Origin: Bacteroidales bacterium
GTDB taxonomy: Bacteria; Bacteroidota; Bacteroidia; Bacteroidales; P3
NCBI GenBank assembly: GCA_017446745.1
Contig: JAFSQF010000015.1
Location: forward strand, 1-35,479
Length of the DNA stretch: 35,479 nt
Direction of reading: 5' to 3'
Shown here: positions 7,697 to 16,234 of the stretch, piece by piece
Layout of the letters: each line of letters begins with the position of its first letter
Numbering within the stretch: position 1 is the stretch's first letter
Notes under the pieces: generated by a model
What the model was told of the DNA's origin: nothing
The model's database searches: none
The model's input: only the letters and a program-made list of their open reading frames with translations
Program-made: the position numbers and the translations under genes

Positions 7697-8464
7697 TCAG
7701 ATTGATTGGTTCTCGGCCTGACGGAGTTGCCGTTCGCTGCGTGCGCGTTCTATGCGTGTGCGATAGTAGAGGGTGTGAGGGTTGTCGGGGCATTTTTCCT
7801 CCAGTCCCTCCAGGACCATCTCGAAGACTTCAAAGTCGGGCTCGGCATAAAAAACACGCATGGAATGGTTGAAGGGAGCGTCGATGGCATAGAGGGTGGC
7901 CAACGAGCCGGCATTGTCCTGGATGAAGTTGTAGAACATCAGGTAAACCGTCTGCCGTTCGCCGACGAACATCGAGTCGGTTTCGTCGTGGGCGAGTGCG
8001 TAGGCCTTGTCGTCGAGGGTTTCGCGGTTGTGCTTGTCGATGGCGATGATGTCGCTGATGGCCATATTGGCGTCGTTCACGTAGTTCATGATTTGCCACA
8101 TGAGTTGCGAGCCTTCAGAGCCTTCCACGCGATAGTTGGTGCTCAGAGCGGCGGCATTGCCGGAGACGGTGATGGTTTCGCCGTCGGCAGGGAGGAGGAC
8201 GATGTAGTCGTAGAGGCTGGTGTGGAGGTTGAAGAAAGTCTGGTAGTCGGCGTGCATCTTGAAATGGAAATGGCCTTTTTCGTCGCAAGGTATGGAGTCG
8301 ATGAACTGAGGCCCGTTGTCGGGGGTCATCTCCTCCACGTAGAGCATTTTGTTTGCGGCATTGTCGAGGGTGCCCTCGACGGTGAATTTCAGTCCGGACT
8401 GCTTGTCGGAGCCTGAGCAGGCTGCGAGGAGTAGCGGGAATAATAGGATGAGGATTTTTTTCAT
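7697..8464 (-). CDS. DUF4369-like lipoprotein
   Basis: 255 residues from the ATG at 8464. I prefer this start over one 18 codons upstream because it gives a clean lipoprotein signal (MKKILILLFPLLLAACSGS, Cys at 16). The next residues (FTVEGTLDNAANKMLYVEEM) match the beta-rich start of DUF4369, a domain often placed in front of thioredoxin-like proteins in Bacteroidota. No CxxC thioredoxin motif follows; the rest is helical, and the C-terminus is rich in Arg, Glu and Gln. It is presumably an outer-membrane lipoprotein of unknown role. It heads a two-gene unit with lpxH. Its upstream spacer carries ATTCGTG-type short words. Confidence 0.7.
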   Translation of the reverse strand: MKKILILLFPLLLAACSGSDKQSGLKFTVEGTLDNAANKMLYVEEMTPDNGPQFIDSIPCDEKGHFHFKMHADYQTFFNLHTSLYDYIVLLPADGETITVSGNAAALSTNYRVEGSEGSQLMWQIMNYVNDANMAISDIIAIDKHNRETLDDKAYALAHDETDSMFVGERQTVYLMFYNFIQDNAGSLATLYAIDAPFNHSMRVFYAEPDFEVFEMVLEGLEEKCPDNPHTLYYRTRIERARSERQLRQAENQSI

Positions 8465-8520
8465 TAGTAAACGTTCGTAATCATTAAAATTCGTGTAATA
8501 CGTGAGATTCGTGTTCAAAT

Positions 8521-8540
8521 CGCAGGCGAGGACGCCCGCG
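8521..8540. repeat. Short hairpin repeat (8-bp arms, one mismatch)
   Basis: CGCAGGCG-AGGA-CGCCCGCG can fold with 8-bp arms and a single mismatch. It is of the same kind as the other GC-rich palindromes between genes here. The rest of the spacer up to 8701, between the lipoprotein gene and the end of aroC, is AT-rich and shows no gene. Confidence 0.55.
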
Positions 8541-8701
8541 TACCACGTTGCATAAACACAGTTGTTTTGACTTTGTACCTGCCTGATTGTATCAACTTAA
8601 TTTTTGATGATTGCTTAAAGCCTGCTTAATCAAAAAAAACATGGTCAACAATTCAACAAATAAACAGTTGAATAGTTCAGGTGCTGTAGCTTGTTTGAGA
8701 G

Positions 8702-9637
8702 TTACGATGAGCCCAATAGGTCGGCGATGACAAGTGCTGTCATGGCTTCCACAACCACTACGGTGCGAGGGATGTGGTTGCGGTCGTGTCGGCCGTGTGG
8801 GGTAATGGTTTTGGTGGTGCCGAGAGGCGTAAGGCATTGGGTGGGGATGGGGAGCGTTGCTACGGGATGGAAAGCGGCGCGAAACAGGATAGGCATGCCG
8901 TTGCTTATGCCGCCTTGAATGCCGCCGCAGTGGTTGGTGACGGTGCCGAGGCTGCCATCCGAGCGCCATTGGTCGGCCCACTCGCTGCCTTTCATGTGGG
9001 CTGCGGAGAAGCCCTCGCCCATTTCGAAGCCCGTGGCCGAGGGGATGCTCATGATGGCTGCTGCGAGGCAGGCATTGAGCTTGCCGAAAATGGGGTTGCC
9101 GACACCTGCGGGGAGGCCACGGACGGTGCACTGGATAATGCCCCCCGAGCTGTCGTTCTCGGCGGGCGTGGGGTTGTAAAGAACGGAGGCTTCGACGTTT
9201 ATGAGCCGTTGCCGGAGAACCATTTTGGCGAGAGCGCCAGCGGCGACCCGCACGGCCGTTTCGCGTGCCGAGGCACGCCCCCCGCCGCGGAAGTCGCGCA
9301 GCCCATAGCGTTGCTGCCATGTGAAGTCGGCATGGCCGGGGCGGTAGCAGTCGGCCAGGTCGTTGTAGTCGGTGCTGCGCTGCTCTTTATTTCTTATAAT
9401 GAAAGCAATAGGAGTGCCTAAGGTGACGCCGTTGAGGATGCCCGACAGCAGTTCCACGTCGTCGGGTTCTTGGCGTGTGGTGGCGTCGGCGCCAAGGTGG
9501 CGTCGTGCCATCTCGCTGAGGAGCAAATCATAGTCGACGGCTACCCCCGGGGGGCAGCCGTCGACTATGCCTCCTATGGCTTGGCTATGCGATTCGCCAA
9601 ACGAGGTCAGGCGGAAATTATGACCGAAAGTGTTCAA
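8702..9637 (-). CDS. aroC: Chorismate synthase
   Basis: 311 residues; the enzyme makes chorismate from 5-enolpyruvylshikimate 3-phosphate with reduced FMN in the last shared step of aromatic amino-acid synthesis. Signatures in order: FGESHS (13-18), RPGHADFT (99-106), the flavin-binding GGGRASARET (118-127), ATGFEMGEGF (201-210) and HGRHDR (281-286). It is shorter than the usual 350-360 residues, with trimmed loops, which is common in Bacteroidales. The start is TTG at 9637-9635, fixed by the conserved MNTFGHNF and because the codon just before it in the same frame is the TAA of the FKBP gene. The two genes are thus directly adjoined with zero spacing. Confidence 0.93.
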   Translation of the reverse strand: MNTFGHNFRLTSFGESHSQAIGGIVDGCPPGVAVDYDLLLSEMARRHLGADATTRQEPDDVELLSGILNGVTLGTPIAFIIRNKEQRSTDYNDLADCYRPGHADFTWQQRYGLRDFRGGGRASARETAVRVAAGALAKMVLRQRLINVEASVLYNPTPAENDSSGGIIQCTVRGLPAGVGNPIFGKLNACLAAAIMSIPSATGFEMGEGFSAAHMKGSEWADQWRSDGSLGTVTNHCGGIQGGISNGMPILFRAAFHPVATLPIPTQCLTPLGTTKTITPHGRHDRNHIPRTVVVVEAMTALVIADLLGSS

Positions 9638-10498
9638 TTATTTCACTATTTCAATAAGCTCGACGTCGAAGATGAGGGTGGATCCCGGTGGGATGTCGCC
9701 CACGGGGTTCTCGCCGTAGCCGAGGTTGTAGGGGATGTAGAGCATATATTCCGAGCCCTCGTCCATCAGCTGCAGGCCTTCGGTCCAGCCGGGGATTACG
9801 GCGCCCACGGGGAATTCCATGGGGGTGCCACGGTCGTGGCTGCTGTCGAACTTGGTGCCGTCGATGAGCGTGCCGGTGTAGTGCACCTTGACTGTGCTGT
9901 TGGCCGACGGACGTTTGCCGTTGCCTTTCTTCAACACTTTGTATTGAAGGCCACTTTTGGTGGTGTAGACCGACTTGTTGTTGGCGTTCTCTTTCAAGAA
10001 TTTCGCGCCTTCCTCCTTGTTCTTGCCCACCGATTCCATCATCTTCTGGCGCTTCTCCTGTTCGCGTTTGTCGAACTGCTGCTGGAAGCGTTGCAAGATG
10101 GGTTGCATGGTGTTGCGGTCCCAGGTGTTCTTGCCTTCGGCCATATCGATTAGCGACTGTGCCACGACGCGGAGGTTGAGGCCCAGATTCTGCTGCTGCC
10201 AGTTGGTGGCGATATCCTTGCCGATGGCGTATGAGGCAGAGTCGTTGAAGCTGCTGATGGCTGGTTTAGAGTGCTTTCTCAGCTCCTTGTTGGCGTTGTC
10301 CACCTGACGTTGCAGCTCGTCGTTCTGCTCCACCATTTTGTTGTAGGCATCGGCTTTCTGCTTGAGTTGGTAGTAGTAAGCCTCGTCGATGACCGCCTTG
10401 CCCTTTTTTATGGTGACGTCGGGCGTTTGTGCATGCAGGAGAGAAAATTGGAGATTGAAAAACGATAATAGTGCTGCTGCAAAAAGAATTTTTTTCAT
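9638..10498 (-). CDS. FKBP-type peptidyl-prolyl cis-trans isomerase, exported
   Basis: 286 residues. A signal peptide (MKKILFAAALLSFF to LLHAQ, about 1-24) is followed by a charged, helical FKBP N-terminal dimerisation domain (about 60-170, rich in Lys, Gln, Glu, with DIATNWQQQNLGLN) and a C-terminal FKBP domain (about 180-286). The latter has the usual VKVHYTGTLIDGTKFDSS, PVGAVIPGWTEGLQLM and PPGSTLIFDVELI segments. It resembles FkpA/Mip and should fold proteins in the periplasm. It ends in TAA directly before the TTG start of aroC. A strong inverted repeat (10545-10589) lies upstream, between it and butyrate kinase. Confidence 0.88.
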   Translation of the reverse strand: MKKILFAAALLSFFNLQFSLLHAQTPDVTIKKGKAVIDEAYYYQLKQKADAYNKMVEQNDELQRQVDNANKELRKHSKPAISSFNDSASYAIGKDIATNWQQQNLGLNLRVVAQSLIDMAEGKNTWDRNTMQPILQRFQQQFDKREQEKRQKMMESVGKNKEEGAKFLKENANNKSVYTTKSGLQYKVLKKGNGKRPSANSTVKVHYTGTLIDGTKFDSSHDRGTPMEFPVGAVIPGWTEGLQLMDEGSEYMLYIPYNLGYGENPVGDIPPGSTLIFDVELIEIVK

Positions 10499-10544
10499 GA
10501 TGCAAAAAGGTAGTCGTTCAATAGTTGTTGAAAATTACTTAAGA

Positions 10545-10589
10545 GACCGGTGACACGATATTCTGCCGACGGCATTCGTGTCACCGGTC
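10545..10589. terminator. Perfect 14-bp inverted repeat between buk and the FKBP gene
   Basis: GACCGGTGACACGA (10545-10558) and its exact reverse complement (10576-10589) enclose 17 bases that contain a further GCC/GGC pairing. The position just after buk on the minus strand fits a transcription terminator, but the downstream T-run on that strand is poor (TAATTTT). It may instead be an mRNA-stabilising hairpin or an operator ahead of the FKBP gene. The stem itself is certain; the role is inferred. Confidence 0.5.
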
Positions 10590-10622
10590 GCTAATCACTA
10601 ATCTCTAATCACTAATTACTAA

Positions 10623-11714
10623 TTACTTATAAATCTTCGCCTTGGCGCCGTCGAGGATTTCCTTGCCGCACATGGCCAGGGCCAGCATCTCGTTCTCGCC
10701 CTTGTAGATTTTGACCGGGGCGATCCAGTCGATGCGTTTTGTTATCTCGGCCATCCAAGGCTTGCTGTAGGCGATGCCGCCGGTGAGGAGGATAGCGTCG
10801 ACCTTGCCGCACACCACAGCGGCGAGACGGCTGATTTCCATGGCCACCTGATAGCAGAAGGCGTCGACGAGGAGTTTGCATTTCTCGTCGCCTGCCAGGG
10901 CTTTCTTCTCCACCTCGTAGGCGTCGTTGGTGCCGAGGTAGGCCACGAAACCGCCTTCGGCGGTGACCATCTTCTTCAGCTGAGCTTCGGTGTATTTGCC
11001 GCTGCAAGCCACCTCGATGAGTTTGGAGGCGTTGATGCTTCCGCAGCGGGTGGGGGAGAAGGCGCCGAGGCCGCAGAGAGCGCGGTTGACTTCCACCACG
11101 CGGCCGTGGTTGTGGATGCCCACGCTGACGCCGCCGCCCATGTGGGCGATGATGAGGTTGAGGTCTTCATAACGCTTGCCAAGTTCGCGGGCGTAGAGCT
11201 TGGCGGTCATCTTCTGGTTGAGGCAGTGCCAGATGACGCCCTCACGGCTGGGGTCGAGGTCGAAAACGGGGTGGCCGCTGATTTTGGCGAAGTCGGGGCG
11301 CTCGTCGACGATGCCCGGGTCGGAGATATAGGCATGCTCCAGGCCAATTTCGCGCGATATGGAATCGGCGATGAGAGCGCCGAGGTTGCAGGCATGCTTG
11401 CCCTGGATGCCGTCGTGGCATTCCTGTTTCATGAGGTCGTTGACCTCGTAGGTGCCCGATTCGCAGGGACGAGTGAGGCCGCCGCGCCCCATAACGATAG
11501 CAATCTCGTCGGTGCCCACGTTGTGGCGTTTCAGCATGTCGAGGATAGCACCCTTGCGGTAGTCGAACTGGTCGGCGACCTCCTTGAATTTCTGGATCTC
11601 CTCGATGGGATGGCTCAGGTTTTCAGTGAATACTTCGTTTTCACCCTCGTAGATGGCAGCCTTGGTGGATGTGGCGCCAGGGTTGATTACTAAGGTATAT
11701 TTCTTCGTGCTCAT
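10623..11714 (-). CDS. buk: Butyrate kinase
   Basis: 363 residues of the ASKHA acetate/butyrate kinase family. Phosphate-binding motifs are visible: INPGATSTKAAIY (10-22), IIAHMGGGVSVG (188-199) and the adenosine-side LLTGGIAYS (319-327). The length and residues such as GAFSPTRCGSI match Buk rather than acetate kinase (about 400 residues). It converts butyryl phosphate plus ADP to butyrate and ATP. No phosphotransbutyrylase (ptb) gene adjoins it here; in Bacteroidales it is often elsewhere. It appears to be transcribed alone, from the AT-rich region shared with the divergent mltD-like gene. Substrate could also be isobutyrate or another branched acid. Confidence 0.9.
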   Translation of the reverse strand: MSTKKYTLVINPGATSTKAAIYEGENEVFTENLSHPIEEIQKFKEVADQFDYRKGAILDMLKRHNVGTDEIAIVMGRGGLTRPCESGTYEVNDLMKQECHDGIQGKHACNLGALIADSISREIGLEHAYISDPGIVDERPDFAKISGHPVFDLDPSREGVIWHCLNQKMTAKLYARELGKRYEDLNLIIAHMGGGVSVGIHNHGRVVEVNRALCGLGAFSPTRCGSINASKLIEVACSGKYTEAQLKKMVTAEGGFVAYLGTNDAYEVEKKALAGDEKCKLLVDAFCYQVAMEISRLAAVVCGKVDAILLTGGIAYSKPWMAEITKRIDWIAPVKIYKGENEMLALAMCGKEILDGAKAKIYK

Positions 11715-12047
11715 ATTTTATTTATTGTTTGATTTCTTGCGAGGTTTTAGTTGTTGAAAGGTTTAATGCCCCTAAGAAGAGGCTGCTTTTCGTTATTGCA
11801 TAATAATATAGAAATATGGGTGCAAAATTATAAAATTTTTGTAAAAGTATAGAAGTCAATTTTCCTAAAATGCTATTTTTTCTGTCTAAAATTGTTGAAA
11901 ACTTTATTGATATAATTGTAAGCCAGTATTTTGTGATTTGATTACTTTTTTTTATTTTTTTTTGCTTTTTCAATTTTTTAACCTCTTTAATGCTGTCCGA
12001 CATACTAAAAAAAAGTTTTTTGAGTTAATAGAAACAAATTTTAGATA
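11715..12047. promoter_or_regulatory. Divergent AT-rich promoter region (buk / mltD-like)
   Basis: 333 bases between two genes that point away from each other, so it must hold both promoters. It is about three quarters A+T with long T and A runs. A -7-like TAATTTTG lies on the minus strand at 11830-11823, but no TTTG is properly spaced. No convincing small gene: an open frame in it is low-complexity Lys/Ile/Asn sequence. Confidence 0.45.
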
Positions 12048-13313
12048 ATGAAAGTGTTCCGCATAAAAGAAATATTGTCTTTTTCATTTGTTGTGATGCT
12101 TACTGTTGCCGTGGGGAGGGTGGAAGCTCAGACCGACGCGGACGTGGTGGATACAAACTATTTCATGACCCTTGATGCCGCCAACTACGACAGTCTGCTC
12201 AACAACTTCTATATGCACCAGTTCCGCAAATCTGCCACGCGCCATCAGAACCGCAAGGCTTCGCAGATGTATGCCGATTTCGACAATATACCCGATTCGG
12301 TGTTCGTGGAGCGGCTTCAACGGCTCCACACCGTGGTGCCGATGACCTACAACAGCGAGGTGCGCGCCTATATCAAGGTGTATGTGCGCATCATGAGCCA
12401 GCGCCTGGATGCCATGCTGTCGTTGTCGGAGTATTACTTCCCGATGTTTGAGGAGACGCTGGACCGCTATAAGGTGCCCGAGGAGCTGAAATACCTGACC
12501 ATAGTGGAATCGGCGTTGAATCCGCAGGCCACGTCGAGGGCCGGGGCTGCCGGCTTGTGGCAATTCATGTATCGGACTGGCAAGCATTACGATTTGGAGG
12601 TCAACTCGCTGGTCGACGAGCGTCGCGACCCCTTCAAGTCCACCGTTGCCGCGGCGCGCTACCTGCGCACGCTCTACGACATGTATGGCGACTGGCAGAT
12701 GGCCATGGCGGCCTACAACTGCGGGCCGGGCAACGTCAACAAGGCCATAGCACGTTCGGGAGGGAAGGGCACGTTCTGGCAGATATACCATTACCTGCCG
12801 CGCGAGACACGTGGCTACATCCCAAAGTACATAGCGGCCACCTATATCATGAACTACTACCATGAGCACGGACTGAAGGCAGGGCACTACGATATACCCA
12901 TCCGCACCGACACCGTGCAGCTGCACCGCGATGTGCATTTCGGTGTGGTGGAGCGTTATACGGGCATACCCGTCGAGCAACTCCGCCAGCTGAACCCACA
13001 GTTCCGCTCCAATGTGGTGCCGGCATCGTCGCGCACCTACGCCATCTGCCTGCCTACCGACAAGGCATCGCTATTCCTTATCAATGAGGATTCTATCTGT
13101 GCCGCTTCGCGCGACTCCGTCTCGAAGAATGCCGTGGTGGCGGTGGCACAGAGCAACGTGATATACCATAAGGTGCGCAAAGGCGAGACACTCACGTCGA
13201 TAGCAAAGAAATATGGCGTTACGGTGAGCAACCTGAGGAAATGGAACGGCAAGAGCAAGACGGCGACGCTGAAGGCGGGGACACGCCTGAAAATCTACAC
13301 GTCTCAAAAATAG
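12048..13313 (+). CDS. mltD: MltD-like lytic transglycosylase with C-terminal LysM
   Basis: 421 residues: a signal peptide (about 1-27, ending VEAQ), a helical lead region, an SLT lysozyme-like domain at about 140-285 with the catalytic Glu at 154 (TIVESALNPQ), the GLWQFM and AYNCGPGNV motifs, then one degenerate LysM-like segment (about 300-345) and a clear LysM at 372-418 (YHKVRKGETLTSIAKKYGVT). It should cleave peptidoglycan glycan strands in the periplasm. There is no lipobox, unlike E. coli MltD. It is the first gene of a cell-wall cluster followed by DivIC-like and NlpC/P60 genes. Confidence 0.88.
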   Translation: MKVFRIKEILSFSFVVMLTVAVGRVEAQTDADVVDTNYFMTLDAANYDSLLNNFYMHQFRKSATRHQNRKASQMYADFDNIPDSVFVERLQRLHTVVPMTYNSEVRAYIKVYVRIMSQRLDAMLSLSEYYFPMFEETLDRYKVPEELKYLTIVESALNPQATSRAGAAGLWQFMYRTGKHYDLEVNSLVDERRDPFKSTVAAARYLRTLYDMYGDWQMAMAAYNCGPGNVNKAIARSGGKGTFWQIYHYLPRETRGYIPKYIAATYIMNYYHEHGLKAGHYDIPIRTDTVQLHRDVHFGVVERYTGIPVEQLRQLNPQFRSNVVPASSRTYAICLPTDKASLFLINEDSICAASRDSVSKNAVVAVAQSNVIYHKVRKGETLTSIAKKYGVTVSNLRKWNGKSKTATLKAGTRLKIYTSQK

Positions 13314-13362
13314 GCGCGAAAACGGCAATGAGGAACACAAATGATTATTATTCTGACTTGAG

Positions 13363-13674
13363 ATGAAGAATTTTAAAGATACTTTGATGTGGAAGATCGT
13401 AAAAAACAAATATTTCATTGTTTGTTTTGTCTTCTTGCTCATCATATTGTTTCTCGACGAGAATAACCTTATGGTAGTCCGTTCGTTGAAACGCGACGTG
13501 TCGGAGTTGGAATATATCATCGACACAATGCACCGCGGCATTCGACAGGACAGCATACAGGCCGAGAGGCTGAAGTACGACCTGGATTCGATAGAGCGTT
13601 ACGGCCGCGAGGTGTATTTTATGAAACGCGACGATGAAGATGTTTTCGTAATAAAAGAGGAGGACGAAAAATGA
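13363..13674 (+). CDS. FtsB/DivIC-like septum formation initiator
   Basis: 103 residues with the build of FtsB/DivIC: a short cytoplasmic part, one membrane helix (about 19-32, FIVCFVFLLIILFL), a coiled coil (about 38-80, VVRSLKRDVSELEYIID to LKYDLDSIERYG) and the motif YGREVYFMKRDDEDVFVI, close to the 'reyy.....E.vy.i' ending typical of the family. It should act in the FtsQLB-type division complex. It overlaps the next gene by 4 bases (ATGA), which implies coupled translation. Its neighbours both act on the cell wall. Confidence 0.8.
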   Translation: MKNFKDTLMWKIVKNKYFIVCFVFLLIILFLDENNLMVVRSLKRDVSELEYIIDTMHRGIRQDSIQAERLKYDLDSIERYGREVYFMKRDDEDVFVIKEEDEK

Positions 13675-14294
13675 AAAAGCGTATCGCACTGGTTGCCATT
13701 GCTGCGGCGGCCATTGGCATGCTGACTTCGTGCAGCGCCATCAAGAAGTTCCTTAATACCGAGCTACAGGATGAGGACTATATCGTGGGGCAGCTCTATG
13801 CCGACGAATACGTGAAAGAGACGCCGTTAAAGATAGAGCGCCGGAAGCCCGATGCCGGAGGTGGCAGCCAGGGCAGCAGCCGGACGGGCTTGGAACTGAC
13901 CGACAAGGACAATAAGGCACTCTATGCCGCCATCGACAAATGGTACGGAACGCCATATAAGTATGGCGGCTGCAGCACCAGCGGAGTGGACTGCTCATGC
14001 TTTGTGGGCAACATATATAAGACGGTGTATGGCGTTACGTTGAAGCGCAGCGCCAACGACATACAGCAGGATATGAGCAAGATGGTGGGGCGCAAGGAAT
14101 TGAAGGAGGGCGATGTGGTTTTCTTCACCAATTCGAATGGCAAGGTGTCGCATGTGGGTATTTACCTCAAAAACGACCTTTTCGTGCATTCCTCCACGTC
14201 GAACGGCGTCATCATCAGCTCGCTCGACAACAGCTATTGGAAGCAGCATTTCTACAAGGGCGGCCGACATAAGGCCGTGAAAACGAAATATTAG
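13671..14294 (+). CDS. NlpC/P60-family lipoprotein endopeptidase
   Basis: 207 residues. Lipoprotein signal with lipobox LTSC (Cys 21), a linker rich in Gly, Ser and Arg, and an NlpC/P60 domain at about 80-200. The catalytic triad residues are visible: C108 (GVDCSCF, where the usual GF is CF), H161 (SHVGIYL) and H173 (FVHSS). It should cut peptide stems of peptidoglycan, probably at the outer-membrane periplasmic face. It is the last gene of the cluster; its stop lies only 8 bases from that of the convergent nuclease gene, with no separate terminator visible. Confidence 0.88.
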   Translation: MKKRIALVAIAAAAIGMLTSCSAIKKFLNTELQDEDYIVGQLYADEYVKETPLKIERRKPDAGGGSQGSSRTGLELTDKDNKALYAAIDKWYGTPYKYGGCSTSGVDCSCFVGNIYKTVYGVTLKRSANDIQQDMSKMVGRKELKEGDVVFFTNSNGKVSHVGIYLKNDLFVHSSTSNGVIISSLDNSYWKQHFYKGGRHKAVKTKY

Positions 14295-14302
14295 AGGTTC
14301 GT

Positions 14303-15106
14303 TTACCGAATCCGCTCGTTTCCGAAAACTGACATATCGTCGTTGTTTTTGATTTTTGCTGCCATTTCGGGGTCCAGGTCGGGGAAGAAGGAAAAGCCGG
14401 TGATGCGTTCCACCTGGGCTATGGTGTTGGTGTACAAGTCTTTTTTGCGGTCTCCGTCGGTGTTGCGGCAGATGAAGCCTATGCCGATGGGGTTGTTGGG
14501 GTCGAGGTAGGCTATGACCTTAAAGAAAGCCTCGGGCACGGGGATGCGGTGCGGCCCTATGGTGTCGTGGTCGCTGTTGAAGAATATGGGGCCGCAAACG
14601 ATAACGATTTCGCCGTAACGTTTAGCCCATTGCCGGCACGACATCTCAATCTGGTTCCACAGGCCGCTGTTGAGGTTGCGGTTCTGAGGGCAGCAGTTGG
14701 TCATGAGGAAACTCTCGTACATCACGTCGGCATCCCATTTGCAGTCGCCGGCGGGGCACATGTGGCCGTGGTCGTAGCCGGAGCCCTTGTAGTCGTAGTA
14801 GTAGGCCCGAGGTTCGGGGACCTCATGGTCGTCGTGCCAGGCGTTCTGAGGGCGTTTGGCGTTGCCGTCGGTGTGTTCGGCGGTGAGGGTCCATGCCACC
14901 CAGTTGGGCTGGCGGGTGTCGCGGTTGTAGGAGGTGGTGTATGCCGTGCGGAGGAGTATCTGCTCGGGATGGTCGGCGAGGGGGGCCACATAGGATAATG
15001 CCGCGGAGGTTTGCGGGCTTACCGAGGCGCAGGCGCCAAGGATAAAGGACAACGCCGCCCCCACCAGGAGCGGCGCTATCCTATAGAGAGTTTTCAGCAG
15101 AGTCAT
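14303..15106 (-). CDS. DNA/RNA non-specific endonuclease, lipoprotein
   Basis: 267 residues with a lipobox (ILGAC, Cys 26) and an NUC1-type beta-beta-alpha metal nuclease domain. The active-site block reads GYDHGHMCPAGD (110-121), where the standard is DRGH, so His replaces Arg before the Gly-His while the presumed base His 115 is kept. The metal-side Asn follows in CPQNRNLNSGLWNQIE. It is probably anchored in the outer membrane or periplasm and degrades nucleic acids for nutrition. The start codon overlaps the floA stop (TGATG), so it is the last gene of the long minus-strand run. Confidence 0.82.
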   Translation of the reverse strand: MTLLKTLYRIAPLLVGAALSFILGACASVSPQTSAALSYVAPLADHPEQILLRTAYTTSYNRDTRQPNWVAWTLTAEHTDGNAKRPQNAWHDDHEVPEPRAYYYDYKGSGYDHGHMCPAGDCKWDADVMYESFLMTNCCPQNRNLNSGLWNQIEMSCRQWAKRYGEIVIVCGPIFFNSDHDTIGPHRIPVPEAFFKVIAYLDPNNPIGIGFICRNTDGDRKKDLYTNTIAQVERITGFSFFPDLDPEMAAKIKNNDDMSVFGNERIR

Positions 15107-16083
15107 CAGTCTTTCTTGACGGGGTTGTTGACGGGTTTGGAGATGCTTTCGCGCATGTCGGTGTCGGCCTGAATGTTTTTCATGCGGTAGTAGTCCATGA
15201 TGCCCAGGTTGCCTTTGCGGAAGGCTTCGGCCATGGCCATAGGCACTTCGGCCTCGGCCTCGATAACCTTGGCGCGGGCCTCCTGTGCTTTGGCCTTCAT
15301 CTCTTGTTCCTGAGCCACGGCCATAGCGCGGCGTTCCTCGGCCTTTGCTTGGGCGATGTTCTTGTCGGCGTTGGCTTGGTCCATCTGAAGCTGTGCGCCG
15401 ATGTTCTTGCCCACGTCGATGTCGGCGATGTCGATGGAGAGGATTTCGAAGGCTGTGCCGCTATCCAGTCCTTTGGTGAGCACCAGCTTGGAGATGCTGT
15501 CGGGATTTTCGAGCACCTGCTTGTGGCTTTGTGCGGAGCCTATGGAGGTGACGATACCCTCGCCAACGCGGGCCAGGATGGTCTCTTCGCCGGCGCCACC
15601 CACCAGCTGCTTGATGTTGGTACGCACCGTAACGCGAGCCTTGGCAATCAGCTGGATACCGTCCTTGGCTACGGCGGCCACCGGCGGGGTGTCGATCACC
15701 TTGGGGTTGACGGAGGTCTGCACGGCATTGAGCACGTCGCGGCCGGCGAGGTCGATGGCGGTGCAGGTCTTGAAGTCGAGGTTCATGTTGGCTTTGTCGG
15801 CCGAGATAAGGGCTTTGACGACGCTGTTGACGTGGCCGCCGGCCAGATAGTGGGCTTCAAGCTCGTTCTGCGACACGTTGAGGCCTGCCTTGGCGGCGGA
15901 GATACGGTTGTTGACGATTACCGAAGGCGGCACCTTGCGGAAGCGCATGAAAATTAGTTGGATGAGCGATGTGTGGACACCCGAGATGAGGGCTTGGAAC
16001 CAGATTCCGATTGGCACGAGCCACAAGAAGAGTATCAAAAAAATGATACACGCGAAAATGATAATAATAGTGATAAGATCCAT
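15106..16083 (-). CDS. floA: Flotillin-like protein FloA
   Basis: 325 residues, close to the usual 325-335 of FloA (UPF0365). A membrane hairpin fills about 4-30 ([22 protein letters not shown]), then the SPFH-like domain ([20 protein letters not shown], then [10 protein letters not shown] and [20 protein letters not shown]), and an Ala/Glu-rich coiled coil from about 225 to 290 ([20 protein letters not shown]). FloA organises membrane microdomains. The NfeD-like partner that often precedes floA is not beside it here; the upstream gene, 151 bases away, is clpS. Confidence 0.92.
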   Translation of the reverse strand: MDLITIIIIFACIIFLILFLWLVPIGIWFQALISGVHTSLIQLIFMRFRKVPPSVIVNNRISAAKAGLNVSQNELEAHYLAGGHVNSVVKALISADKANMNLDFKTCTAIDLAGRDVLNAVQTSVNPKVIDTPPVAAVAKDGIQLIAKARVTVRTNIKQLVGGAGEETILARVGEGIVTSIGSAQSHKQVLENPDSISKLVLTKGLDSGTAFEILSIDIADIDVGKNIGAQLQMDQANADKNIAQAKAEERRAMAVAQEQEMKAKAQEARAKVIEAEAEVPMAMAEAFRKGNLGIMDYYRMKNIQADTDMRESISKPVNNPVKKD

Positions 16084-16139
16084 GATTGTTTATTGTTTAA
16101 TTGGTTAATTGCTTGACTGCCTGTTGTCTGCTTGTTGTT

Positions 16140-16222
16140 TGGTAAAAAATAAAGTATAAAATTCGTGTCAATTCGTAGACAAATAATTCGTGGTAATTCG
16201 TGCTAATTCGTAGACAAAAAAA
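16140..16222. repeat. Spacer with iterated ATTCGT words
   Basis: Between floA and clpS the words AATTCGTGTCAATTCGTAGAC, AATTCGTGGTAATTCGTGC and AATTCGTAGAC recur with small changes (about 16159-16216). No gene and no strong hairpin. The same ATTCGTG word appears in the spacers near 8490-8515 and 32690-32720. Confidence 0.65.
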
Positions 16223-16234
16223 CAGGTACACCGA

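Noticed and set aside
11722-12003. Minus-strand open frame in the buk upstream region
   Set aside because: Low-complexity Lys/Ile/Asn sequence from AT-rich promoter DNA; nothing protein-like.
13314-13362. Possible terminator between the mltD-like and DivIC-like genes
   Set aside because: No stem of useful length is present; the short gap and same strand suggest one operon.
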